In this document: positions 52,467-62,636 of the stretch, in pieces
Numbering within the stretch: position 1 is the first letter of the stretch
How the letters are laid out: every line of letters begins with the position of its first letter
From: Xanthomonas campestris pv. phormiicola
GTDB taxonomy: Bacteria > Pseudomonadota > Gammaproteobacteria > Xanthomonadales > Xanthomonadaceae
Reading direction: 5' to 3'
DNA length: 64,000 nt
Assembly: GCA_025666215.1 (NCBI GenBank)
Contig: CP102593.1
Span: 1,997,001 to 2,061,000, forward strand
Position numbers and translations under genes: made by a program
The notes under the pieces: generated by a model
Databases searched by the model: none
The model's input: only the letters and a program-made list of their open reading frames with translations
Told to the model about the DNA's origin: nothing

Positions 52467-54932
52467 ATGACCAATCGAAAAACCAAGTCCGGCAAGCCCG
52501 GCAAGCCCGCATCCCACGACACGCCCGCCAGCAAGGCCGGCACCCCGGCGGCGGCGCCGCCGCCGAAGAAATCCAAGATGCCGTCGTGGATGCCCAGCCT
52601 CCCCAGTTTCCTGCGGCGCAGTCCCAAGCCGCCGTTGCAGCCGCTGCATCCGCCCGAGCCCGTGTCCGCACCCTCCTCGCGAAAGAAGCCGCCGGCCGCG
52701 GTGGCCGATCCGTTCGCCGCCCGCGAGGCCGAGCGCTACGCCGAGCCGATCGCCAGCCGCGAGGCGATCCTGCAACTGCTGGACCGCTGCGATGGCCCGC
52801 AGACCCTGGAAGAATTGGCCGGCCAACTCGGCCTGACCGAGCCTTCGCGCATGGAGGCGTTGAGCAAGCGCCTGGGCGCGATGCTGCGCGAGGCGCAGCT
52901 GGTGCAGAACCGCCGCGGCGGCTACGCGCCGGTGCAGCAGACCAACCTGATCCCCGGCGTGGTGATCGCCAATCCCGACGGCTTCGGCTTCCTGCGTCCG
53001 GACGAGGGCGGCGACGACCTGTTCCTGCCGCCCTACGAGATGCGCAAGGTGCTGCATGGCGACCGCGCGCTGGCCAACGTCACCGGCATCGACCGCCGCG
53101 GCCGCCGCGAAGGCAGCATCGCGCGCGTGCTCGAGCGCGGCCTGAGCCGGTTGATCGGCCGCTTCAGCATGGAGGGCGGCATCGCCTACGTGGTGCCGGA
53201 CGACAAGCGCATCCAGCGCAACATCCAGATCCCGACCGATGCGATGGGCGAGGCGCGCGACGGCCAGCTGGTGGTGTGCGAGCTCACCTCCACCCCGGAC
53301 GGGCGGCGCCCGCCGATCGGCAAGATCATCGCGGTGCTCGGCGACAAGCTGACCCCCTCGCTGGTGGTGGAAACCGCGATCCACGGCCGCGAGCTGCCGT
53401 ACGAATTCCCGCAGGCGGTGCTCGACGAAGCCGCCGCGGTGCCGCTGACGGTGGAGCCGGCGGCGATCAAGGGCCGCGTGGACCTGCGGCAGACCCCGCT
53501 GGTGACCATCGACGGCGCCGACGCCAAGGATTTCGACGACGCGGTGTTCTGCGAGCCGAACGCCGAAGGCTTCCGCCTGGTGGTCGCCATCGCCGACGTG
53601 TCGCACTACGTGCGCCCGGGCACGCCGCTGGACGTGGAGGCGATCCGCCGCGCGACCTCGGTGTATTTCCCCGGCTTCGTGGTGCCGATGCTGCCGGAGA
53701 CGCTGTCCAACGGCATCTGCTCGCTCAATCCCAAGGTCGACCGCATGTGCTTCGTGTGCGACATGCAGATCGACCGCCAGGGCGAGGTGGCCGGCGCGCG
53801 CTTCTACGAGGCGGTGATGAATTCGCACGCGCGGCTCACCTACGATCAGGTGTGGCAGGCGGTGGGCGAAAAGGACGAGCAGGTGCGCAAGGACGTGGCC
53901 GCGGTGCTGCCGCAGATCGAGCGCCTGTACCAGCTGTTCCACGTGCTGGCCAAGGCGCGTGCGCGCCGCGGCGCGATCGAGTTCGAGACCTCGGAAGTGC
54001 GCTTCGTGCTCGACAACACCGGCGAGGTGACCCAGGCCGGGATGCTGGTGCGCAACGATGCGCACAAGCTGATCGAGGAATGCATGATCGCCGCCAACGT
54101 GGCCGCGGCGCGGCACCTGCTGGAGGCGCGCATCCCGGCGCCGTACCGCGTGCACGAGCGGCCGCCGGAGTCCAAGTACGCCGACCTGCTCGAGTTCCTC
54201 AAGGAATTCAAGCTGAGCCTGCCGCCATGGAACAAGGTGGTGCCGGGCGACTACACCAAGCTGCTGAAGAAGGTGCGCGAGCGCCCCGACGCGGCCTTGC
54301 TGGAGTCGGTGCTGCTGCGCAGCCAGAGCATGGCGGTGTACTCGCCGGACAACGCCGGCCACTTCGGCCTGGCGCTGGAGGCGTACGCGCACTTCACCTC
54401 GCCGATCCGCCGTTATCCGGACCTGCTGGTGCACCGCGCGATCAAGTACGCGCTGACCCGCGGCGCGCCGGACAAGTACCTGTATTCGCCGCGCGAGATG
54501 GCGGCGCTGGCGCTGCAGTGCTCCGAGCGCGAGCGCCGTGCCGACGAGGCCGAGCGCGAGGTCGACGAGCGCTACCGCGCGGCGTGGATGGAAAAGCACG
54601 TCGGCGGCCAGTTCGACGGCGTGGTCAGCGGCGTCACCAGCTTCGGCCTGTTCGTGGAGCTGGACCAGTCCAAGGTCAACGGCCTGATCCACGTGACCCA
54701 GTTGCCGCAGGACTATTACCAGTTCGACGCGGTGCGCAAGACCCTGTCCGGCGAGCGCCGCGGCATGCAGTTCCGGCTCGGCGACCGGGTCCGCATCCTG
54801 GTGCTCAAGGCCAGCATGGAAGAGCGCAAGATCGATTTCCGCCTGGTGGTGGAAGGCGAGCCGATGACCGACATGCCGCCGCCGGAACGCGGCCAGCAGC
54901 AGCCGGCCAAGCGCAAGAAAAAGAAGTACTGA
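52467..54932 (+). CDS. rnr: Ribonuclease R
   Basis: 821-aa 3'-5' exoribonuclease able to degrade structured RNA and active in tmRNA-linked quality control. A basic, proline-rich N-terminus (~1-90) precedes the winged-helix domain (~95-150), cold-shock domains, the RNB catalytic domain (DGADAKDFDDAVFCE, with the metal-binding aspartates, near residue 355; HFTSPIRRYPDLLVHRA near 640) and the S1 domain (~715-800), ending in a lysine-rich tail (KRKKKKY). GGAGG directly precedes ATG 52467. rlmB follows ~900 bp downstream, as in many proteobacteria. Confidence 0.96.
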   Translation: MTNRKTKSGKPGKPASHDTPASKAGTPAAAPPPKKSKMPSWMPSLPSFLRRSPKPPLQPLHPPEPVSAPSSRKKPPAAVADPFAAREAERYAEPIASREAILQLLDRCDGPQTLEELAGQLGLTEPSRMEALSKRLGAMLREAQLVQNRRGGYAPVQQTNLIPGVVIANPDGFGFLRPDEGGDDLFLPPYEMRKVLHGDRALANVTGIDRRGRREGSIARVLERGLSRLIGRFSMEGGIAYVVPDDKRIQRNIQIPTDAMGEARDGQLVVCELTSTPDGRRPPIGKIIAVLGDKLTPSLVVETAIHGRELPYEFPQAVLDEAAAVPLTVEPAAIKGRVDLRQTPLVTIDGADAKDFDDAVFCEPNAEGFRLVVAIADVSHYVRPGTPLDVEAIRRATSVYFPGFVVPMLPETLSNGICSLNPKVDRMCFVCDMQIDRQGEVAGARFYEAVMNSHARLTYDQVWQAVGEKDEQVRKDVAAVLPQIERLYQLFHVLAKARARRGAIEFETSEVRFVLDNTGEVTQAGMLVRNDAHKLIEECMIAANVAAARHLLEARIPAPYRVHERPPESKYADLLEFLKEFKLSLPPWNKVVPGDYTKLLKKVRERPDAALLESVLLRSQSMAVYSPDNAGHFGLALEAYAHFTSPIRRYPDLLVHRAIKYALTRGAPDKYLYSPREMAALALQCSERERRADEAEREVDERYRAAWMEKHVGGQFDGVVSGVTSFGLFVELDQSKVNGLIHVTQLPQDYYQFDAVRKTLSGERRGMQFRLGDRVRILVLKASMEERKIDFRLVVEGEPMTDMPPPERGQQQPAKRKKKKY

Positions 54933-54943
54933 CGGCGCAGCGT

Positions 54944-54974
54944 CGCGGCGGGCCGCTTGTGGCCGGCCGCCGCG
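54944..54974 (+). terminator. GC-rich hairpin after rnr
   Basis: CGCGGCGG (54944-54951) pairs with CCGCCGCG (54967-54974), with inner GCC/GGC pairs. No T-tract, so a weak terminator at best. Confidence 0.35.
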
Positions 54975-55043
54975 ATCGTTCGCCCCTTGCGCGCAGCGCA
55001 TGGGGCGCTGCCTGCGCGATGCGGTTCGCAGCGGAGAGCAGAC

Positions 55044-55514
55044 ATGCAGCACGACGACTACAGCGGCGGTTGCCAGTGCGGCGCGGTGCGCTTCCGGGTG
55101 CGCGGCCGGCTCGACGACGCTTCGATCTGCCATTGCCGGATGTGCCAGAAGGCGTTCGGCGCCTACTACGCGCCGCTGGTGTCCACACGCGGCGCGGAGC
55201 TGGTGTGGACGCGTGGGGCGCCGAAGCATTTCCAGTCCTCCAACCTGGTGCGGCGCGGTTTTTGCGCCGACTGCGGCACGCCGCTGACCTACGAAGCGCC
55301 GGACGGCATCGCCGTGGCCGCCGGTGCGTTCGACCAGCCGGCGGCGTTGCCGCCGCGGATCCAGTACGGGCTGGAAGCCAAGCTGCCGTTCGTGGACGGC
55401 TTGCACCGCTTGCCTGTGCGCACTACCGAGGACGATCTGGAGAACGCGCCGTTCCTGGCGCAGTTGGTGTCGCACCAGCATCCGGATCACGACACCGGGC
55501 GCTGGCCGGCCTGA
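55044..55514 (+). CDS. GFA-family (Mss4-like) zinc protein
   Basis: 156 aa beginning MQHDDYSGGCQCGAVRFRVR. Zinc-binding cysteines lie in CQCG, CHCRMCQ and CADCGTPL, the glutathione-dependent formaldehyde-activating enzyme fold. Most members have no proven activity; a formaldehyde role is not supported by neighbours. ATG 55044 follows GGAGAG at 9 bp. Confidence 0.88.
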   Translation: MQHDDYSGGCQCGAVRFRVRGRLDDASICHCRMCQKAFGAYYAPLVSTRGAELVWTRGAPKHFQSSNLVRRGFCADCGTPLTYEAPDGIAVAAGAFDQPAALPPRIQYGLEAKLPFVDGLHRLPVRTTEDDLENAPFLAQLVSHQHPDHDTGRWPA

Positions 55515-55847
55515 GCGGGGCCGCCGGGCCGCGCCGAACGCGGGGCCAGGACCCGCTCGCCGAGGCCGTCTCCGCAGGCCTGTGCGCACCGCGCAGCGAG
55601 CGCCGCATGGGCGTTCGGGCGTGTCGCCGCGGCCGCTGCAGGCGTCCGTCGTTCTTGCCGGGCGCGCGGGATTGCCATGCGCGCCGCCTGTCCGGCACTG
55701 CTGCGCGGCGGCGGCTGCGTCGGGTCCTGTCGCCCTGCTGTGCATGAAGCGGATGCCCGGCCGGCGCGGTCATGCGGTGCGGGCAATGTGACGCGAGCGC
55801 CGGCAACGCCTACCATTCCCGCTTTCCTTCCTCGCAGTCCCCGCCTC
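55515..55847. other. 333-bp spacer without visible feature
   Basis: No convincing gene, RNA or strong promoter seen; sequence is GC-rich with only short scattered dyads. It probably contains the rlmB promoter, which I could not identify. Confidence 0.4.
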
Positions 55848-56594
55848 ATGAGCAAGCAGAACCAGTGGATCGTCGGCGTCAACGCCGTGGCCTCGTCGAT
55901 CGAGAACGATGCCGACAACGTGCGCGAAGTGCTGATCGAGGCGGGCAGCAAGAACCCGCGGCTGGTGGAGATCGAGGAGAACGCGCGGCGCAAGGGCATC
56001 GAGGTGCGGCGGGTGAATACCCAGGCGCTGGACGGCGTCGGCGGCTCGGTGCGCCACCAGGGCGTGGCCGCGCGCTATGCGGCGGCGCGCACCTGGGGCG
56101 AGAACGAACTGGAAGGCCTGGTCGCCGCCGCCGAAGGCCGCGCGCTGCTGCTGGTGCTCGACGGGGTGCAGGATCCGCACAACCTCGGCGCCTGCCTGCG
56201 CAGCGCGGCGGCGGCCGGTGCCACTGCGGTGGTGATTCCGAAGGACAAGTCGGCGCCGGTCAACGCCACCGTGCGCAAGACCTCGGCCGGCGCCGCCGAC
56301 CGCATTCCGATCGTGGCGGTGACCAACCTGGCACGCTGCCTGCGCGACCTGCAGAAGCAGGGCGTGTGGATCTACGGCCTGGTCGGCGAGGCCGAGACCT
56401 CGCTGTACGCGCAGGACCTGCGCGGCAACGTGGCGCTGGTGCTGGGCGGCGAATCCGACGGCCTGCGCCGGCTGACCCGCGAGCACTGCGACGGCCTGGT
56501 CAAGATCCCGATGCCGGGCGACATCGAGAGCCTCAACGTGTCGGTGGCGACCGGCGTGACCCTGTTCGAGGCGGTTCGGCAGCGCATGGGGTGA
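55848..56594 (+). CDS. rlmB: 23S rRNA (guanosine-2'-O-)-methyltransferase RlmB
   Basis: 248-aa SpoU-type methyltransferase for Gm2251 of 23S rRNA. N-terminal substrate-binding domain starts MSKQNQWIVGVNAVASSIEN; the C-terminal knotted SPOUT domain shows LDGVQDPHNLGACLRSAAAA, LGGESDGLRRL and IPMPGDIESLNVSVATGVTL, the three SpoU motifs. Location downstream of rnr is common. Confidence 0.96.
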   Translation: MSKQNQWIVGVNAVASSIENDADNVREVLIEAGSKNPRLVEIEENARRKGIEVRRVNTQALDGVGGSVRHQGVAARYAAARTWGENELEGLVAAAEGRALLLVLDGVQDPHNLGACLRSAAAAGATAVVIPKDKSAPVNATVRKTSAGAADRIPIVAVTNLARCLRDLQKQGVWIYGLVGEAETSLYAQDLRGNVALVLGGESDGLRRLTREHCDGLVKIPMPGDIESLNVSVATGVTLFEAVRQRMG

Positions 56595-57018
56595 GGGGCC
56601 GAAGCCGTCATGCCCGCCGCTGCGTTCGTCGCGACTGAAGTCGCTCCCCCGGTGGGCTCCGGATGCTTGGATGAGTGCGTTGTGGAAGCGCTTCGAACCC
56701 TGACCGCCTCCGAAGGTGGAAGGTCCACCACTTCGTTTGTCGCGGCTGAAGCCGCTCCTGCACGGGCCGCGCTCGCATGTATCGGGCGAGCCGGCCGGGT
56801 GCACTGTGGGAAGGGCTTCGGCCCCGACTGCACGGTGGCGGAAGGTTCCGGGCTGCGTTCGTCGTCGTTGACGACCCGAGGCCACTTGAAGCCGGAGTGC
56901 GGCGAGCCGGCTGGGTCCACTGTTGGGGGCTTCAGCCCCGACCGGCCCGTGCGCGCCGTTCTTCGGTCTGGCCCATGGCTCCGCAGCCGCCTGGCGCCGG
57001 TCGCGGCGATGTTCCGCT
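56595..57018. repeat. 424-bp convergent spacer with four REP-like units
   Basis: No gene seen. Variants of the GTCGCGGCTGAAGCCGCTCC family lie at 56628-56648, 56739-56760, 56805-56832 and 56921-56945. The last two have diverged to CTTCGGCCCCGAC and CTTCAGCCCCGACC, all between convergent rlmB and the efflux outer-membrane gene. Confidence 0.6.
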
Positions 57019-58497
57019 TCAGCGCTGGTCGATCGCTGTCACCGCCACCGCCGACGTTGCGCCGGTAGCGGATGCCGTCGCCCCGCTGCCGCCCAGCGCC
57101 TGGTACAGGGTGACGTCGTTGTTGAGCTGGTCGAGCCTGGCCTGGGCCAGGGTCAGTTCCGCGCTGCGCCGGGTCTGCTGCGCGTCCAGCCAGGTGCGCA
57201 GGTCGGCGGCGCCGCTGCGGTAGCGCACTTCGTACATGCGCTCCACGTCGCGTGCGGCAGCGAAGGACTTCTGCGCCGAGGCCACCTGCGTCTCCAGCTG
57301 GGTGCGCGCCGACAAGGCGTTGTCGACGTCGCCCAGGGCGGTGTACAGCGTGGTGCGGAAGGTGCTGGCGGCGATCTCGTAGCTGGTGCCGGTGATGCGG
57401 GTGTTGAGCTGGGCCTGGCGCAGGTTGAGGAACGGCAGGGTCAGCCCGGCGCCGAGCGTGGCCAGCGGATTCTTCAGTACGTTCGTCAGCGTGGCGCTGC
57501 TGCCGTCGAGCGAGCCGGTCAGGCTCAGCGCCGGGTAGTAGCTGGTCGCGGTGACCTTGATGTCGGCCAGCGCGCTGCGCAGCCGCAGCTCGGCCGCGCG
57601 CAGGTCCGGGCGGCGCGCCAACAGTTCCGCCGGCAGGCCCGGCGCCAGTACCGGGCGCGCGAATGCGTCCAGATTCTGCGGTTCCTCGGCTTGCGGCCAC
57701 GCCTGGCCGTCCAGCAGCACGGTCAGCTTGTTGCGGGCTTCCACGCGCTGTTGCAGCAGCTTGCTCTGCTCGGTGCGCTGGCTTTCCAGGTTCTGCTCGG
57801 CCTCGCGCACTTCCAGCCGCGACACCTCGCCAGCCTGGAACTGTACCTGCACCAGTTGCAGGGTCTTGGCCAGGCGCGCGAGATTCTCCTCGCCGGCGGC
57901 GATGCTCTGGTTGAGATAGCCGAGTTGCCAGTATTGGTCGCAGACCTCGCCGACCAGGGCCAGCGCGGTGTTCTCGCGGTCCTCGTCGGTAGCCTCGGCT
58001 TCCCAGCGGTCGGCATCGCGCTGCGCGCGCAGCTTGCCCCACAGGTCGATCTCCCAGCTCAGCGACACGCTGGCGGCATTGCTGCGGGCGACGTCGTCGT
58101 GATGGTCGGTGGCGCGGCTGCCGGAGGCACTGACGCTGCCGCTGGCGCTGGGCCACCGCTCGGTCTCGCTCAGGCCGGCCTGCAGCCGCGCCTGGCGCAG
58201 GCGCAATCCGGCCGTGGCCAGGTCGGCGTTGACCGCCAACGCATGCGCCACCAGGCGGTCCAGGCGCGGATCGCCGAAGCCTTGCCACCAGGCGTCGGCG
58301 GCGATGTCGTGGGCGGGGTAGGTGGCCTGGCGCGCCAGCGGCTGGCGCGCGTCGCCGGCAGTATCGGCACCGGCGGCGTACTGCTGCGGCACGGCGATCG
58401 GCGCGGCGCGGTACTGGCCGGTGCTGACGCAGCCGGACAACGTGGCGAGCAGGGCCAGCGGCAACAGCGCCGGGCGTAACGAAGAGAGCATGTTCAT
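57019..58497 (-). CDS. Efflux outer-membrane lipoprotein (NodT/OprM family)
   Basis: 492 aa; signal [20 protein letters not shown] with lipobox LSGC. Two outer-membrane-efflux repeats include [19 protein letters not shown] and the [19 protein letters not shown] motif. It overlaps the macB stop by 4 bp (ATGA, 58494-58497), so it forms the duct of the MacAB pump encoded upstream. It is distinct from the EmrAB partner at 42614. Confidence 0.92.
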   Translation of the reverse strand: MNMLSSLRPALLPLALLATLSGCVSTGQYRAAPIAVPQQYAAGADTAGDARQPLARQATYPAHDIAADAWWQGFGDPRLDRLVAHALAVNADLATAGLRLRQARLQAGLSETERWPSASGSVSASGSRATDHHDDVARSNAASVSLSWEIDLWGKLRAQRDADRWEAEATDEDRENTALALVGEVCDQYWQLGYLNQSIAAGEENLARLAKTLQLVQVQFQAGEVSRLEVREAEQNLESQRTEQSKLLQQRVEARNKLTVLLDGQAWPQAEEPQNLDAFARPVLAPGLPAELLARRPDLRAAELRLRSALADIKVTATSYYPALSLTGSLDGSSATLTNVLKNPLATLGAGLTLPFLNLRQAQLNTRITGTSYEIAASTFRTTLYTALGDVDNALSARTQLETQVASAQKSFAAARDVERMYEVRYRSGAADLRTWLDAQQTRRSAELTLAQARLDQLNNDVTLYQALGGSGATASATGATSAVAVTAIDQR

Positions 58498-60452
58498 TCG
58501 CGGGCCAAGGCCTCCACGGGATCGAGTTGCGCGGCGTTGCGCGCGGGCAGGAAGCCGAACACCACGCCGATCAGGCTGGAGCAGGCGAAGGCGGCGACGA
58601 TCGAGCCGGTCGAGAAGATCATGCTGAAGCTGCCGCCGGCCACGGCGAACACCCGGCCCAGCGCCAGCGCCAGGCCGACCCCGAGCAGGCCGCCGAGCAG
58701 GCACACCAGCACCGCCTCGATCAGGAACTGCTGCATGATGTCGCTCTGCCGCGCGCCGACCGCCATGCGCACGCCGATTTCGCGGGTGCGTTCGGTCACC
58801 GACACCAGCATGATGTTCATCACCCCGATGCCGCCGACCACCAGCGCGATGGCGGCGATCGCGCCGATCATCAGGGTCAGCGTCTGCGTGGTCTTCTCGA
58901 TGGTCTCGCGGATCTCGGCGCTGTTGCTGAGGAAGAAATCCTCGCTGCCGTGGCGCAGTTTCAGCAGCCGCGTCAGCGCCTGTTCGGCCGCATCCATCGG
59001 TGTGGCGTCGGACACGCGCACGGTGATGCTGGACACGTAGCTCTGGCCGAGCATGCGCGACATCGCGGTGGTGTAGGGCACCCAGATGCTCAGCGTGGAA
59101 CTGCTGCCGAAGCCGGTGGTCTGCTTCTGCGCCACGCCGACCACGCGTACCGGCACGTTGCCGAGCAGGATCACCTGGCCGATCGGGCTGCGCGGAGAGC
59201 TGCCGAAGAACTGCGTGCGGGTGTTCTGGTCGATCACCGCCACCTGCTCGATGCGCGACACCGCCTCGGCGCCGAAGAACGCGCCTTCGGCCAGCTTCAA
59301 GCCCTTGACCCGGAAATACTGCTCGCCGACGCCGCTGACCTGGGCGGTGGCCGACTGGTTGCCGTAGCGCGCGGTGACCGAGGTGGAGACATTGGGCGTG
59401 GCGCTGTCCACGTAACTCTGCTGCGCCAGCGCGGTGGCGTCGCGCGCCTTGAGCGTCTGCACCCGGCCCGAGCGCATGTCGCCGAAGCCGCTGCCCGGAT
59501 AGACCTCGATGGTGTTGGTGCCGAGTGCGGAGATGTTGGACAGGATCTGCTGCTGCGAGCCGTTGCCCAGCGCCACCACCGACACCACCGAGGCGATGCC
59601 GATGATGATCCCGAGCATGGTCAGGAAGGTGCGCAGGCGATGCGCGTTCATCGCCAGCAGCGCCATCCGGAACGCTTCGGTGAACCGGTCGCGCAGCGCC
59701 TGGAAGCGGCTGCCGCCGGTGGCGGCCGGTTCCAGGCGGCGCGCGGCGCGGCGCGGGTCGATCGCCGGGTTGGCGCGGTCGGCGATGATCGCGCCGTCGC
59801 GGATCTCGATGATGCGCTGCGCGTGCTGCGCCACCGACATGTCGTGGGTGACGATGATGATGGTGTGGCCTTCGGCATGCAGCTCGCCGAGGATCGCCAT
59901 CACTTCCTCGCCCGAACGCGTGTCCAGTGCGCCGGTGGGTTCGTCGGCCAGGATCACCTGGCCGCCGTTCATCAGCGCGCGCGCGATCGAGACGCGCTGC
60001 TGCTGGCCGCCGGAGAGCTTGCCCGGGGTATGCCCGGCGCGGTCGCTGAGCCCGAGCCGGCGCAGCAGCTCGGCCGAGCGCGCGCTGCGCGCCGCCGCAG
60101 GCATGCCGGCATACACCGCGGGCACTTCGATGTTGCCGCTGGCGTCGAGGTCGCCGAGCAGGTGGTAGCGCTGGAAGATGAAGCCGAAGTGCTCGCGGCG
60201 CAGCTGCGCCAGCTCGTCCGGCTGCATCGCGCCGGTGGCGCGGCCGGCCACGCGGTAGCTGCCGGCGCTGGGCCGGTCCAGGCAGCCGAGGATGTTCATC
60301 AGGGTGGACTTGCCGGAGCCGGACTGGCCGACGATGGCCAACATCTCGCCGGCGGCGATGTCCAGGTTGACGTCGCGCAGCACGACCAGGGTCTCGTCGC
60401 CGGCCGGGAATTCGCGGCGCAGGTCGCGCAGTTGCAGCAGTGCTTCGCTCAT
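58494..60452 (-). CDS. macB: MacB-type ABC transporter (ATPase-permease)
   Basis: 652 aa. N-terminal ATPase with Walker [10 protein letters not shown] (~40-48), signature [15 protein letters not shown], Walker [13 protein letters not shown] and the H-loop VTHD; then one transmembrane helix (~270), a large periplasmic domain and three C-terminal helices ([21 protein letters not shown], plus two more). This is the mechanotransmission family exporting macrolides, peptides or lipids. It is 10 bp after macA and overlaps the outer-membrane gene. Confidence 0.95.
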   Translation of the reverse strand: MSEALLQLRDLRREFPAGDETLVVLRDVNLDIAAGEMLAIVGQSGSGKSTLMNILGCLDRPSAGSYRVAGRATGAMQPDELAQLRREHFGFIFQRYHLLGDLDASGNIEVPAVYAGMPAAARSARSAELLRRLGLSDRAGHTPGKLSGGQQQRVSIARALMNGGQVILADEPTGALDTRSGEEVMAILGELHAEGHTIIIVTHDMSVAQHAQRIIEIRDGAIIADRANPAIDPRRAARRLEPAATGGSRFQALRDRFTEAFRMALLAMNAHRLRTFLTMLGIIIGIASVVSVVALGNGSQQQILSNISALGTNTIEVYPGSGFGDMRSGRVQTLKARDATALAQQSYVDSATPNVSTSVTARYGNQSATAQVSGVGEQYFRVKGLKLAEGAFFGAEAVSRIEQVAVIDQNTRTQFFGSSPRSPIGQVILLGNVPVRVVGVAQKQTTGFGSSSTLSIWVPYTTAMSRMLGQSYVSSITVRVSDATPMDAAEQALTRLLKLRHGSEDFFLSNSAEIRETIEKTTQTLTLMIGAIAAIALVVGGIGVMNIMLVSVTERTREIGVRMAVGARQSDIMQQFLIEAVLVCLLGGLLGVGLALALGRVFAVAGGSFSMIFSTGSIVAAFACSSLIGVVFGFLPARNAAQLDPVEALARE

Positions 60453-60462
60453 GGTCGGGGCC

Positions 60463-61707
60463 TCACATGCCCATCGGCGGCGGGCCGCCGCCGGGGCCGC
60501 CGCGGCGCTGGCTGTTCTTCTCGCTGGCCGCCTGCTTGGTCGCGGCGGTAGCCTCGCCGACCACCACCTGCTCGCCCTCGCGCAGGCCGCTCTTCACTTC
60601 GGCCAGCGCGTTGTTGTTGAGGCCGATGCTCACGATGCGCGGCTGCGGGCGTCCGTCGGCGCCGACCACCTGCACCGTGTAGCGGCCGTCGCCGCGCTTG
60701 TCGCCCAGTGCCGCCGAGGGAATGCTCAGCACCTTGCTGGCCTTGCCGAGCACGATGCTGACCTGCGCGGTCATGTAGGTGCGCAGTTCGCGGCTGGCAT
60801 TGTCCACGTCGAACAGGCCGTAGTAGTAGATCGCCGAACTGGAGGTGGAGGTGGACGAAGAGGACGTGGTCGTGGACGTGCTGTCCTCGCTGGTCACCGA
60901 TTCGGGCGCCGGGGCGATGTCGCGCAGGGTGCTGGTGTAGCGCTTGTCCGGATTGCCGAGGATGCTGAAATACACCGGCTGGCCTTCCTTGGTCTTGACC
61001 ACGTCGGCTTCGGAGATCTCCGCGTACACGGTCATGGTGTTGAGGTTGCCGAGCATGACGATGGTCGGCGTGCTCTGGTTGGCGTTGACGGTCTGCCCCT
61101 GCTTGGACACCACCGCGACCACGGTGCCGTCGATCGGCGCGGTGATCTTGGTGTAGCCCAGGGTGGTCTGCGCGCTGTCCACCGTGGTCTGCTGCTCGGC
61201 GATGGTGGCGTCGAGCGCGGCGATCTGCGCGCGGGTGCCTTCCAGCGTGGCGCGCGCGCTGTCGTAGTCGGCCTGGGAGGTGGCCTCGGCGGCCAGCATC
61301 TGCTGCTGGCGCTTGAACGCCAGTTCGTACTGGCGCAGGTTGGCGACCTGCACCTGGCGCGTGGCGCGCGCGTTCTGCAGCGCCGCCTGCGCGCTCCTGA
61401 GCGTGTTGAGCTGGGTGCGCGAATCGATCTCGGCGATCAGGTCGCCGGCCTTGACGTTGTCGCCGAGCTTGACCTTCAGCGACTCGATGCGGCCGGATGC
61501 CTGCGCGCCGACGCTGACCAGCTGCGAGGGCTTGATCGTGCCGGTGGCCTCGACGGTCTGCTCGATGTCGCCGCGGACCACCGGCGAGGTGGCCAGGGTC
61601 GGTGCCGGCGGCGGCCGCAGCCACCAGGCCGCGCTCGCGGCGAGCAGCAGCGCAAGGATCAGCAGCACGATGCGGTTGCGTCGTGTCTTGGGAAGCGCGG
61701 ATTTCAC
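60463..61707 (-). CDS. macA: MacA-type periplasmic adaptor
   Basis: 414 aa from a GTG start ([18 protein letters not shown]). One transmembrane helix (~12-32), barrel-sandwich motifs ([36 protein letters not shown]) and a helical hairpin between them. The beta-barrel region carries a Ser/Thr-rich insert (residues ~272-295). The C-terminus is Gly/Pro/Met-rich ([12 protein letters not shown]). The GTG lacks a clear Shine-Dalgarno and an in-frame ATG exists at 61866, but the extra 53 residues look non-conserved. Divergent from the two-component genes, which probably control it. Confidence 0.88.
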   Translation of the reverse strand: MKSALPKTRRNRIVLLILALLLAASAAWWLRPPPAPTLATSPVVRGDIEQTVEATGTIKPSQLVSVGAQASGRIESLKVKLGDNVKAGDLIAEIDSRTQLNTLRSAQAALQNARATRQVQVANLRQYELAFKRQQQMLAAEATSQADYDSARATLEGTRAQIAALDATIAEQQTTVDSAQTTLGYTKITAPIDGTVVAVVSKQGQTVNANQSTPTIVMLGNLNTMTVYAEISEADVVKTKEGQPVYFSILGNPDKRYTSTLRDIAPAPESVTSEDSTSTTTSSSSTSTSSSAIYYYGLFDVDNASRELRTYMTAQVSIVLGKASKVLSIPSAALGDKRGDGRYTVQVVGADGRPQPRIVSIGLNNNALAEVKSGLREGEQVVVGEATAATKQAASEKNSQRRGGPGGGPPPMGM

Positions 61708-61928
61708 GGAGGCGGGACCTGTGGCCTGGCCGCGTGCTGCGGCGTCGACAGCAGCATGGCGGCCGCGCCCGCCCGGCCTCAACGCACGCTCTGTGTCGGC
61801 GTGTATCGGGTTCAGCGTGGCCGGTATCGCAGTGTTTCCGGCCAGGCTGGCGATACGCGGCGACACGGACCGGGCGCGCGCGCCGATCGGCTAGGATGGA
61901 TCATCGCCGCATGAAGGAAGAACCGACG

Positions 61929-62636
61929 ATGCATCGCCTGCTGGTGGTCGACGACGACGTCGACATCCGCACCCTCCTGGCCGAACAGCTGGGCCGCGCC
62001 GGCTATCAGGTCAGCACCGCCAGCGACGGCGCGCAGATGCGCCAGGTGCTGGAGCGCGAACACGTGGACCTGATCGTGCTCGACCTGAACCTGCCGCGCG
62101 AGGACGGACTGACCCTGTGCCGCGACCTGCGCGCCAGGTCGAGCACGCCGGTGATCATGCTGACCGCGCGCAGCGAGCCGATCGACCGCGTGCTCGGCCT
62201 GGAGATGGGCGCCGACGACTACCTGGCCAAACCGTTCGAACCGCGCGAACTGCTGGCGCGGATCCGCAACGTGCTGCGCCGGACCGAGGCGCTGCCGGCC
62301 AACCTGGAGCCGCTGGCGATCCGCCGCGCGCGCTTCGGCGGCTGGCTGTTCGATCTGGAACAACGCCACCTGGTCGATCCGGGCAGCAGGGTGGTGGTGC
62401 TGTCCGGTGCCGAATTCCGCCTGCTGCGGGTGTTCGTCGGCCATGCCAACAAGGTGCTGTCGCGCGAACAGCTGGTGGCGCTGAGCAGCGGCCGCCAGTA
62501 CGAGGCGCAGGACCGCGCGATCGACCTGCAGATCAGCCGGCTGCGGCAGAAGCTGGGCGACAGCGGCGGCGACGGCCTGATCAAGACAGTGCGCAACGAA
62601 GGCTATGTGCTGGCCGCGGCGGTGGCGCTGGAATGA
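61929..62636 (+). CDS. OmpR-family response regulator
   Basis: 235 aa. Receiver domain ~1-118: LLVVDDDVDI acidic pair, phospho-acceptor Asp in IVLDLNLPREDG (~52), LTARSEP and KPF lysine. C-terminal winged helix ~135-230 (LSGAEFRLLRVFVGHANKVL, DLQISRLRQKLGD, KTVRNEGYVL). GGAAG lies 9 bp before ATG 61929. The stop overlaps the sensor gene start (ATGA), and the gene faces away from macA, suggesting control of that pump. Confidence 0.94.
   Translation: MHRLLVVDDDVDIRTLLAEQLGRAGYQVSTASDGAQMRQVLEREHVDLIVLDLNLPREDGLTLCRDLRARSSTPVIMLTARSEPIDRVLGLEMGADDYLAKPFEPRELLARIRNVLRRTEALPANLEPLAIRRARFGGWLFDLEQRHLVDPGSRVVVLSGAEFRLLRVFVGHANKVLSREQLVALSSGRQYEAQDRAIDLQISRLRQKLGDSGGDGLIKTVRNEGYVLAAAVALE

Noticed and set aside
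52284..55745. Open frame of over 1100 codons on the minus strand opposite rnr
   Set aside because: Mirror of the RNase R gene in very GC-rich DNA; the translation is His/Arg/Ala/Gly low-complexity with no domain, and the plus strand holds a complete conserved rnr.
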